Positions 21,991 to 33,076 of a DNA stretch of 64,000 bases are shown piece after piece; within the stretch, counting starts at the first letter, position 1; each line of letters opens with the position of its first letter. The DNA is taken from positions 10,409,768 to 10,473,767 of the forward strand of contig NC_081337.1 in NCBI RefSeq assembly GCF_022539665.2, written 5' to 3'. Under the pieces are notes generated by a model. The model did no database searches. It worked only from the letters and a program-made list of their open reading frames with translations, and was not told where the DNA came from. A program made the translations under genes and the position numbers. This stretch comes from Daphnia carinata. Lineage: Eukaryota; Arthropoda; Branchiopoda; Diplostraca; Daphniidae.

Positions 21991-23382
21991 ATGGCATCAC
22001 GAGTAAGTTTAAAACGAAGAAGTTTTTATGGTGTGTGGTTATATATGAGTTTTAAAAATGAATTTAAACATCTAATTCTTCTGTTGCTGCATACGGTTTC
22101 AGCTTTTTAACGTATTCTTTATTTTAAGCTTCTATCTCGGCGTCATTTCGTCATATTTGGGAAAAATTTGAAATCCTATGCCAAAGCTCTGCAACAAACT
22201 GAGTGTAGAAGCTTTTCTTCCCAAGGGAGTGGAGATAAACGCCATCCCCATGCAATTGTGCTTTTAGAAGAGAATGCTGATGGTAAGGAAAGTTAACAAT
22301 TCAATTTTAATAGTCTTTAAATTTCTGCCATAGTCAACATATACACACAATATGTATATATGCCTAGGTACAACAGTATGGCCAGATCCTAGTTTGGGCT
22401 TATTAGGTCCTAAAGATTTGAGAATGCCATTACCTGGTAATGTTGGGTTTTCCCATCGCCTTTCTCTGCATTTACCATCTGTTACACACCAAAGCAAAAA
22501 ACATGCTCTGAAAGATACAGAACTGCTCAGTACGATAACTAACTATGAAAGGCAGTATCAAGTTGTAAAGCAGTCAATTCAGGAGGATGATGAACTTAAT
22601 TCAGAAGAAATTGAAGAACTTTTACTGGATTTACCTCAACCTTCTGATGTCCTAGAATGTGTAGCCCAAGATTGCCCTAAACTTGTCAAAAAAGGTGAAG
22701 CTAAATTGGTGTATCAAAATTATAGCCGTTTAATGTGAACTTTGTTGCAAAAAGATTTTGCTGAACTTTTTCCGAGTCGTGATGTGAGTTTCGGCCCATT
22801 AACTGTCGTCACTCTTGCCCAAAAAACCAAAAGCGACATGAGTGAATGGAGTGAAGTTGTGGAGTACGAAAGGGAGGAGCTCGTCGCATGTGTACGTCTG
22901 CTTTGAGGTTGAAAATAAATTTAACACATTTGCTTATCCAATTTTCTTTTTAGTTCGTTGACGCAGCCAAAGAAATTTGTGAACAACTGCAGAACGGTGG
23001 TTATTGGTCCGACTTTATCGATCCTACCTCTGGACGTCCTTATCTAGGAAGCTATACAAATGCTACGTTGTTTGAAACAGATGAACGTTATCGCCATTTA
23101 GGATTTTCTATTGAAGATCTTGGATGCTGTAAAATTATTCGTCATGGTCAATGGGGAACTCACGCTTTTGTTGGTAAGACTTAAAAAAAATAGAAACCAT
23201 TACCTTATATAAAGTGAGAAAAATTCCCGCAGGCTCGTAGTTTCGACTAAGAGCAGCCGAAAAAGACAACGCAAATGATTAATGAAATTTTTTTTCTTTT
23301 TTCAGGTTGTATTTTTACAAATGCCCCTTTCGATAGCAAGGCGCTGCAAGACGTTCTTCGCAATCAGCGTCAGAAAAACTAA
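21991..23382 (+). CDS. MMADHC: MMADHC, cobalamin trafficking protein CblD, mitochondrial
   Basis: Six exons, 21991-22002, 22129-22282, 22368-22694, 22755-22891, 22954-23173 and 23306-23382, join in phase to 308 residues; human MMADHC has 296. The N-terminus is rich in Arg, Lys and Ser, as expected for mitochondrial import. Diagnostic blocks are [68 protein letters not shown] and [10 protein letters not shown]. The protein acts with MMACHC and directs cob(II)alamin to methionine synthase in the cytosol or methylmalonyl-CoA mutase in mitochondria; this is family knowledge. The first exon codes only four residues (ATG GCA TCA CGA), and one intron (22695-22754) is only 60 nt. No damage is visible. 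Confidence 0.95.
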
Positions 23383-23587
23383 CTCAATCCGAGTAGATGT
23401 GTGTAGGTAATTTGGAGAAGTATATTCTCGCATACTGCGAAGCTTCGAATAGTGCTAGATTTCTTACGATGTATGACATCTTGTTCGTTTGTTGTTATTT
23501 TTCCACACAGAAAGAGATATGTCGGCTAATTAATGCTGAACGAGGCGGCGAGAACAGACATTCACCTATTTAAATAGGATTTACCGT

Positions 23588-23826
23588 TCAAGAGTCGACA
23601 TCTACGTTTACCGGTTCAGTTGTTTTGGCGTCAACGTCAAATAGTACGATCTTCGGAAAAACTGAAATTTGTGAAAACTGTTCTACCATAAGATTTCTAA
23701 TACTTCCTAAATGTTCTGTGAAATTTATTTGCTGAGGGGATAAAAAAATTGAAAATCTCACGCGTCCAAAAGACTCAAAATGCACAATTCAGTGCTCTTC
23801 AATTGTTCCGAGGGGAACAAAGCCAT
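23588..23826 (-). CDS. Possible 57-residue protein (unidentified)
   Basis: ATG at 23826, exon 23762-23826, GTGAG donor, acceptor ATTAG, exon 23588-23696 ending in TGA. The frame is kept across a 65-nt intron. The product starts MALFPSEQLKSTELC and ends VNVDVDS. It has no recognised domain. It sits between MMADHC and Ack in a region that otherwise looks untranslated. The case rests on phase-consistent splicing only. Confidence 0.25.
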
Positions 23827-23872
23827 AGTAACACATATATTGGCAATTTTCTATTACTATTAAGTTACAACA

Positions 23873-24021
23873 GAGGATTTCAGATCACGAAAATGCACTG
23901 AACTTGCTTAATATCAATCAAAGGATGGAATCTTCCAATCCAATGAGAGGTTCTAGAAAGGAAATAACTCTCACAAATACGCGTAAAAAGACTAGAAAAG
24001 CCAAGCAAAAGCAGAAACTTT
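23873..24021 (+). other. Possible coding exon with basic tail
   Basis: The plus-strand frame reads LQQRISDHENALNLLN, then a Lys/Arg-rich end, KKTRKAKQKQKL, and a TAG stop at about 24021. The composition is coding-like, a coiled coil followed by a nuclear-type basic tail. No start is visible in frame before the upstream stops, so it would need an unseen 5' exon. Confidence 0.2.
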
Positions 24022-24321
24022 AGACAATTCGGTCATAACATTTGCCAAGCAAGCAATGTTTAGATTATATGTGATATACGACGAAAACCATTACCGATAA
24101 AGGATTGAAGGCACTCGTAGGAGTACGTAGAGGGTGCGTATTGGTAAACACACCAAACACATTTCTATAGGATGTCTGTACAAAAACTGTTTGGCCATTA
24201 TCCAATGAGGGAAAAAAAGGGAAAAAAAAGGATATTGAGATAACATAGGAATATGAGAGGTGAAATACGCACTTGCTAGCTGCTCTGTCTGCTAAACGGC
24301 GAGGTTTGAGCCGAGTACTTG

Positions 24322-27300
24322 CTAAACACGAGTACAATCTTCTCTGTTGGCTGCCTGTGAAATAAGGTGGGCAGCAGCGCGTGCAACGTCCCAGCAGTTC
24401 TGATTTAGAGATTCTTTAAGGAGACGGCTATGACTTGTCAGATGTGGATGTGTTGTCGACAATAATGAACATAACTTGATTAATTTAATAGCTTTGTGAA
24501 CATCCCACTCGGTTTCATCTAATGCAGAAAGGCATTCATCTGGCGAGGTTTTCTCTTTTCCTAAAACCTTTTGCATAATGCGAACCTGGACGGAAAATTT
24601 GGATCTGAAATGTTTTCCATATGCTCTAGTGTGATTTGTGGTTACCTCGTCGGAATCCGTTCCTTGCGCAGGTCCACGAGTTCGTTTCGAATTAGGACGA
24701 TCACAAGCAAAGTCCAACAAGTCTTCACACGAAACGTGGTCTTTGCTTTGATAGAGCGAAGATGAGGATGTAACCGACTGGTTCGTTTCTTCTTCCATAT
24801 CATCAAGTGCTTCCAATTCCGAGGCAATCTGGCTGTCGTAGCTGTCATCTAGGTTACAAGCGGCTCGAGGAGGTTTCGCAGGCGGCAATGACGATAAGTT
24901 CACTTCTGTCGGCGGCAAGCTCATACTACCCGTTAACGGCGGTGATAATGGCGAATCTGGATTGGAGTTTTCCTCGCCGTTCACTCCCCAACGGTTAGGA
25001 TTGGGTAAATTCGTTGGATAGATAAGAGGATGTTTTCGTTGATGTCGAGGCTTGATCGACACAGTTGGTCGAGTGCGATCACGTGGAGGTAAAGGCAGCG
25101 GGTTATTTTCTCCATCGTCCCCTTCTTCTTTTTTCACACACGCTTGCTCCCGTAACCAAGAGTTACTGGGCTGAGCCATGGACTCCTCGTATCCCGGTGG
25201 ACGGTAGTGGGCAAAATTATTGAAGTTAGAATTTTCAATTACCAAAGGGGCAGGTTTATTAAGACGTGGCTTGGGGGAAACTGGAGGTGGACCTAACTTT
25301 CCTCGATCAACCCTTGCTAAGCTCGCGAATGCAATACCTTCCATTGTATCCTTTACAAAACGGCATTATGCAATTATTTTAATAATTAGATAAATTTCTG
25401 ATAATAGAAAAACAACAGTTTACCTTTAATTCACGGCTATCACGTGAAGATTGCGAGTGGTGTTTGTTCCCTCTTATTTTGGGTCTGACAACCGTCAAGC
25501 CACCCGAACGTAACATCCTTAGTGGATTGGAATCTTCCGGTTCGCTGGGAGGCGTTGGAGCTGCTGCAACATGCGGGCTGACGACATGGATATCAGCAAC
25601 GGGTTTTTCAATCAGGATATTGTAAGCCGATTTTGATTCCTCCGTCAAAATCGACTATAGGAGGTCAAGAGAATAACGAAACAGAAGAAGTTGGAAAAAC
25701 AGAATTTCAAAAAGAAAATAAACAAATAAAGAAAAATTAAAGAAGAAAAAGTAACAACATAATCGAAAAGAAAAGAAAAAAACAAAACATAAAATTAAAA
25801 TTAAAACAAAATAAAAAAACTAACTAGAATCTGAGGCAAAATAACAAAATCAAAAACTACGTTAGAACCTAAAACGATGCCTAGGCAGATAAAAGAAATC
25901 CAATGTAACTTTAAAGATAAATTTTAAACAAGAAGGAAAACTAAACGCTCAAAAATTCGCTCGTAAATTCTGGATATTCTTCTTCGTCCATGGAAGAATT
26001 GGCAGAGGACAGAGCTAACGAAAATGATCTATTCAGACTAAGTGATTCATGAGATTCTGAATCCTAAGGTTTTAATGGAAGTAAAACAACGAACATTCAG
26101 GAATAAGTAAAGATCAGGCAAAAATTGGGCAAATGAAAAATAATTTAAAATTGATTAGTTGTGAACTCCAATATAAACGCAATCGTACGATGGTGCAAAA
26201 ATTAACGGGGTTCTTCTGTTGAACAACTAATTTGAATAACATATATCAAATATAATATATAACTTAAGCTATTGAAATGTGCAGTAAAAATTCTTAATGT
26301 GAATTCACATACTGATTTTATAATTCGGCTATAAATACCTGAAGATCGGCGATAGATGCTGCCTCTTTCGCAAAGTTACGGCGTTCATGTTTTGGGCTGG
26401 TTTTTGCACTAAACTTGAAGGAGAATTTGCGCTTGCTCGGTGATGAAGGAGTCCGCGGTGAATCTAAAGACATGGTCGCCATATGCCCTGAGACGGCATG
26501 ATCGACAGCGTCATAGGCGCTGCTAGATTTTGCATCTAATTCGAGCATGGAACGCGTTGCAAGTTCATTAGCCATAGCTATAGCTTGATCCAACGTTCTC
26601 TGATCTGAAGCTGATATTGGCTTAACCTATAAAATAAAATTAGCTAGCTATTATTACTAACCAATTTAACTATCCCTAAATGAAAGCGTTACATGTGCTT
26701 GTTTTTTCCGTAATGTATCTTTTAGCGTTCCACGCTTACTCTCCGGTTGACTGCCAGGTAAACTACTCTGATCTTCCTTCCAATCAAAATGTTTATCGCT
26801 GTAGGGCGAATTAGCCATGTGCGCAGCACTTCCACTTCCTAGAGCTCGCAAGACTTCGTCCATCAAGCTTGGACCGAGGTCAAAGCCCGGGCTATCAGCC
26901 GCTTCTTCATCACTGATCTCGTGGTACTCATGTGGTCCAGGAAACGCGTCAGACGGAACCTGAGCAATGCCCTGTAGGGCTTTCTGGTTAGCCGCAACAA
27001 GGAAACCTGGTGTAGGAGGCGCTGAATTGCCGTCTTTTTCACTGGCAGTATCCGACCAGTTGTGATCTTTCGACCAAAAAAAAAATTTTAAATAAAAAAT
27101 AATCTGTTAACTACCGAAGTTCTAATGAGGACTAGAATTAGCAGATTACCTGCTGCTGGTCCAGCTCGTCCACGATCTCCAAATCGTGCCAGCAATGGCG
27201 CTCTATCAGACAAATCAGATGATGCGCTATTTATTGAAAAAGCGGACGGTGGACCACACATTGGCGAAGCTGGGCCTGGCGAAGGGGTTAACGGAACGTC

Positions 27301-29809
27301 TGTTCCACCATGGTTGTTCCCGTTACTTGGTATGTTTTGAATATCATCTTGAGGTTTGTACGGTGTAACTACTTGTTTTGGTAACTGGTGATACTAAATT
27401 ATATTGATATTCTTGCTAACACTTAAACATAATAAAAGTGAGAATACTTTGTCTCCAAGGAATGCCACGTCACCAAAATATGCCCCATCCAGCCCTACGT
27501 GGCCCGTGTGTTTCAGATCTCCTTGTGGGGAGCTGATCATATCGGTCCTAAGTCTTCGCTTAGAAGAATATGCATTTTTTCCATCTGTACAAATAACCAG
27601 TCAATATTTTACTGTAAAAACCACACTACGGAAAGAATCATGAATGGAATGATCAAAGAGCTTATCTCATATAGAGATAGTTGAAAATTTTGGAACAGGC
27701 GGTTACCAACAGCGATAAAACTGTGGCATAACTTGTAAGATTCATACTAGTTAGTCGAAAGTGAACATACCTCCTCTTGAAAACTGGGGTTTGACTGACG
27801 GTAAAATGTTGCCCAAATAAGAAACCGTATGAGCAGGGTTGAACAAACCGGTTTTTCCGTTATTAAGGACGCCCTTCCACGAATTCGCCACTTCTGGCAT
27901 GGGCCTTGAAAAATAATGAACGGATGCATGACCATCGACTTCCATTGAAGCAAAAACGAAACAAAACACGATTGTGTTTTCCTGTTTGAAGTTTCATAAT
28001 AAAATACCCACTTTTTGTCCAATACTGTTAAGACGTCTCCGATTCGAAATTGTAATTGATCCCTTCGCGGTTTGGAAATATCCTCTAGGCTATCTTGGAT
28101 GGCTTGGACTTGTTCCGGTTTGCACTGCAAAGAAAAACACACGAAAATTTAATTGCCACCACAGCTCATGCCGTATTTTTGTCTATTGTTGAGTTACTTC
28201 CGGAAGAAGGCTCATAAGATCAATAAATCTTGGGCGATTATGAGGTTCATGTTGCCAGCACTTGAGCATAATGCTGTAGTAGTCTTTGGGACACGATTCT
28301 GGAGGCTCCAGACGCTGGTAGCTTGGTTCGTCGATTGCTTCAAGAATTTGCTGACCAGTTAGGGCAGCCCACGGTTGAAAACCATAACTAAACATTTCCC
28401 ACAAAGTAACTCCGAATGCCCACACATCTGAGGCCGAAGTAAACTTCAAATAGTTAATGCATTCCGGGGCACACCAAGCTATCGGTAGCTTAAGGTTAAC
28501 GTTGAAATTGGTCTGGTAATAGTCTTTGCCAACACCTAGGGCTCGGGATAGCCCAAAGTCAGAAATTTTGATTTTGTTCTTGGTAAATACAAGAATATTT
28601 CTGGCAGCAAGTCTCTATGGACGTAGAAGAAAGATAGAAATAATCTGCAGAATACAACCTAGATCACTGCAACCATACCTATGAATAAGTCTTTTCGATT
28701 CTAAATACTGCATTCCATCACAAATCTGAATGGAAAAATCGCATAAAGAAGGCACAGGAAAACTTGGTCGGAGGGCTGGTTCTTTCAAGCACTCCAACAA
28801 CGAACGTAATGGGGCCAATTCTGTTACCTATAAAATGGGATAACATTGAAGTTAAACATGGAAAACAAATAAAATAAAAATGAATAGTGATAATAGTAAT
28901 TTGCATCAAGATAGCGTATTTACCAGCATTAGGGAATTCGTATCCAAAACAACACCGTAAAGGCGAACAATATGTTCATGGTCAATGGTGTGCATAATAG
29001 CTGCTTCTTTGAGGAACTCCATAGGATTGTTCTGCATGCGCTCTTTACTAAGGCATTTGATTGCTACTTGTATCTGCATTAAAAAAGAATAGCTGGTTTT
29101 AGCAACAGATGTGCTAAACTAGCATTAAATAAAGGGCACATACCCTTTCTCCATCTTCATTAGTCCAAACTCCCTGTTGGACAATGCCAAATTCTCCTAC
29201 CCCAAGCTCCTTATTAACAATAATAGCCTCTGCAGGAATTATATGTTTGCTAGGCACTTTCAGCTGATATGATCTATCTTTACTGCCATCATCTGGAAGG
29301 AGGATAGCCATAGCAGCTCCATCTTCCTTCTTGGGCTTAATAATCTAAATAACCAGAAACAAAAACATAAGATTGAAATTTGAAAAAGATTTCAATCTTA
29401 ATTAATTTCAAAATTTTGAAAAGATAATTTATCAGCCAATCTGAAGATGTTGTGGTAATGTAAAATTCTATGTGTGTACAATCATTGATGCATTTATGCT
29501 TGCTTACATTTTTGAATTTGTAAAGATAGTTTTGTGGACAGTGCTTGTGAAATATCTTCCTGAGTCTCCGGACTTCTGGTCTTGACAGACCAACTTGCAA
29601 AAAATCTTCATCGGTAGCATACTTAAGCTGATGTATGTTATTCACCTATAAATTGTGCCAACATAACCAGTAAATATATGTTACAAATAACTTAGATATT
29701 TACATACCTTTAAATCATTTTTTATGGTACTATAATATTGTTGTAACTCAGCTTCAATCAAAAATTCATAGAGACCTGGTCCAGATTTCAACATTGCAGA
29801 ATGGGGCAT
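24322..29809 (-). CDS. Ack: Activated Cdc42 kinase (ACK/TNK2 family tyrosine kinase), with apparent frameshift
   Basis: Exons from the start: 29708-29809, 29508-29645, 29144-29344, 28924-29073, 28679-28827, 28198-28614, 28012-28124, 27771-27904, 27448-27584, 27150-27393, 26693-27066, 26339-26626, 25424-25654, 24646-25350, 24322-24585; about 1215 residues. Order: SAM-like helices (YEFLIEAELQQYY, EDFLQVGLSRPEVRRLR), kinase (GVGEFGIV loop, VAIKCL lysine, ISDFGLSR, CAPEC), SH3 (LQFRIGDVLTVLDKK, TGLFNPAHTVSYLG), CRIB (ISSPQGDLKHTGHVG), Pro-rich linker, C-terminal UBA-like helices. This is the ACK layout; the kinase couples Cdc42-GTP to tyrosine phosphorylation and endocytosis. The exon 28198-28614 is one base short: upstream phase and downstream frame disagree inside HRDLAARN. 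That is either a sequence error or a real lesion. Confidence 0.9.
25941..26063 (-). CDS. Ack: Alternative terminal exon of Ack
   Basis: This segment has a TTAG acceptor, a phase-0 frame compatible with the exon ending at 26339, and a TAG stop at 25941-25943. It encodes 40 residues starting DSESHESLSLNRSFS. Used as the last exon it gives an Ack isoform lacking the distal Pro-rich and UBA-like regions. Skipping it joins 26339 to 25654 in the same phase. The use of both routes is inference. Confidence 0.5.
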   Translation of the reverse strand, partial: DSESHESLSLNRSFSLALSSANSSMDEEEYPEFTSEFLSV

Positions 29810-32800
29810 TGTGGTAATACCTGCCAACAAAAAACAGCCTTTTGTTACGCAAATCAGCGGTACAGTAAAAACACATCTGATGGTCTTACATATAGCGGTG
29901 GTTCTTAAAATACACGGTTATCGCGAACCATTGAAGAACAATTTGGTAATGTGAGCCTGGTAGGTTATTTGGTCCCGAAATTCGACTGGCACTTGAATTT
30001 AAGCACGTAATACGAAAAACACGATGAAAATGGATTGTCACTGATATTGTAGAGCAATGTTTAGTTTATGACGAAAATTCTAGCTGCTCTTCCATGGTTG
30101 GCTGAAAATCTACACAAACTCACGTCAGTCCAAGGCCACAGCCCATAGCTTATTGCCTTGATCCCGCTAGCCTGCGTCTGCTTGGCTGTACAATACCAGC
30201 TTTCCAAAATTTCCGGGGGGGAGGGGGAGGAGACAGAGAGTGGGGAAAGCGAAGTATCACCCAGTTAGAAACAATTTATAGGTAAACTAAATTTTAAACT
30301 TCTAAATAAAATGAAAAACATTTTTTTTTTACTTTGTGGGTTGCCAATTTGCTTGGCAGGTAATGTCGATTGGACACCATCTTCCAGGTATTATTTTCAA
30401 ATACTTTTGCTCATAAATTGCGTATATGTAAAGAATGGAGTGTCATGATCCCTATGTCATTAGAGGACGCTTAATTGGCACATTGTAGTAATAGCTAACG
30501 TTTTCTGGAAAGCTCGTGTATAAGGACATCAAAGGGAGGAAAATGGAGCAAAGGAGGTCGTGTATTAGAAAAGACAAGAACCTGGCCATTGGCGTGCCTG
30601 AGAAAACAAGCCTTATTTAAAAAGCTATAAGCATCCAGACTTTTTCCCTATTTTTTTCCTTGCTCACGCTACGGCACATATGCATACCGGAATAGACCTA
30701 ATTTTAGAGCTACGAGCATGTGTCATCGCCTTCCGACATTTTAACTGGTTTTAAGACTGAAAAGGGGAAAGATGGAGAGGGGCACGAAGGTAGGTAAATT
30801 TTTAATTTTTATTTTCTTTTCAGGAAACAGAAAGGAGACACCAAATGGTGTAAGCTATAAGCTGTCATTTGATTAGCTTCCGCAAGGGTAAACTGATCGG
30901 ATCGCACCATTCCCATACGCTATGCATATCATTGACTATCAGCAATGCATGTTTTCCAGAAATATTTTCTCGATATATTAGTCTAACAGGAAAGAAAGAT
31001 AATCCCCATGCATATTTAACCATGAGTATGCTAGTCATGCATGTCTGCCTAATTTCAGGTCAAAACTACAGGCATGCAATTACACATGCAAATTTATGGT
31101 TGCATATTTAATTGCGTCCAAATCAAAATGATTAGGTAAAAAAAAATTAAACCAAAAAGAAAAAAAAATAGGTCAAGCTCTTTACCCCACTATATAAACA
31201 CGCTATTACGTAAACAGACAAAAGAATATTATTTGTAATACTATACTAAATACGTAACAAGCCTATCCTTTCCGTGCTACAAACGATTGGTATGTCATAT
31301 AGGATTTTTTCAAAAACCTTTATTTGGCTCAAAGGGTGCCATAGGCGACGGCTTCAAAAGCTAACTTCAAACTGGATGCTCATTATGTTTGATTACGTAC
31401 TGTGCCAACAAGAAATGGTTCTGCACCAAGGACATAATTTTAGGCGTGTGTGGTCACTCAAATGCATTCCCACGATCCGCTTAGGAATATTATTGTTATT
31501 TAATATTTTCTTTTTGAGTAAAAATATTTTTCTGTTTAAGTAAATATTTCTAGCATGACACATCCTACACACATACATCCCTTAGGGCGAATTCGGTCTT
31601 TGCGGTCGGTGCTGGGTCTGTCTGGTATTTCATTTTGTGAGACCAAGCAGAAGACCAACATACAAAAGGCATAGTACCCGAAGAATGGCGCTTACAAAAA
31701 CTCAGGACTTTCCTCCATATCTTCCAGTATTTTTTTAGCATCAAAAAGATAATTGGTTGCCTCGAAACCCTTCACTATAATACATTAAAGTTAAGCCAAT
31801 TGCATACAACCACGATTCAACAAACATTCCCGGTTAGAAAATCGTTTTTGCTTTAATTAGCAAGCTCTTTTAAATTGTTTGCGTAAAATACTAATGGCCT
31901 TGAACGGTTTGTTTGTGTGAGTCGTGTGTTGTGTGTGACGGGACGCGCTCGAGAGCAGCATGAACGAGCGTGACTGCACCCATGCACACTCGGCTTAAAT
32001 TTCAAAGCTACTTTGAATTAGACCTGTGGCAACGGCAAAGGCAGAGGAAGTTGGAAGAAGTATAATATTTTCTTTTCTTTTACATGCTTTGCTACGGAAC
32101 TCGCATCCATCATTCGACGAGATCGATGTGAAAAAGATTATCTTCGATTGAGCTAGGACTAAAATAAAAAAGCTTGTAAGTTATGCTGGTGCAAAAGAGT
32201 CAAGAAAAAACTGGCCTTGATGAACAACTAGGCTTCAGCGTATCTCATCACCCCAACGCTTTATGCTATGTGAGCTTGAAAATTTTTATATGCGTACAGA
32301 TCCGCCCTTCCTTTCCGTAATTTGATCATTCAGAGTGTCAAAGAGCCCCCATGTACTTTATTACAAACGTTAGCTGTCCCCCTCTGATAACGAATTAAAA
32401 AACTACGATTCATGGGTTCGAAGATGGAACTTCCAACTGTGGTCATCCACACGAAAAAGGAAATAGGGAAACCGACGTTACTAAATCTTTTTAAAAAAGT
32501 AGTTAGAATGTAAAGATCAATAACATATACAGTATGCAGAGTTCCCTCGTGCGGACTGGCTTATGTGATTGGATTTTGGGCGTCTGTATGGGTGGGCGGA
32601 TGTTTGAGTGGGTTTTGGAATTATTTCATGGACACGAAGGGATTATTTGTTGTTTGTCCTTCACACAAGGACTTACTAAAGTCCCATGCCTAATGAGCTT
32701 TTTCTTGCTCGGAATAACGTTCACCCCACTTAGCTATCCATAAAAAAAGTCTAGAAGGTCACTCGCGTGCTTCACCAAAACATGGATGATTATGTAAAGA

Positions 32801-33076
32801 GCACACCGACCCTTAGGTCATTAGACTAAATGAATAACTTCTTAACGTACCTTGAAATGCTAAACGATGAGTCAGATGCATTGTTCGAGTGGAACACAGT
32901 CAATGCAGGAAACTGATGACTTAAGAATCACAAATGCAGTAATGCCACAACACCTTTCATTTCCCCCTTTTTTACATGACAGATTAAAGTTTACTGACGT
33001 TCACACTATGAAAAGAACTGGAGAGTTCTCCTGTTGAACTATAGGTGCCGTTGCTATCTGTTGTTGTTTTCATAGC
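29810..33076. other. Divergent intergenic region between Ack and ICE2
   Basis: 3.3 kb of AT-rich DNA between two divergent starts. It may hold Ack 5' UTR exons and both promoters. GC-richer patches lie near 30150-30240 and 31915-31985. Short open frames have no recognisable domains. No RNA gene or transposase was seen. Confidence 0.5.

Noticed and set aside
29810-33076. Short ORFs such as 30869-31111, 31274-31543 and 32534-32743 as genes
   Set aside because: No domain, no phase-consistent neighbours and an AT-rich context; they look like chance frames in an intergenic region.
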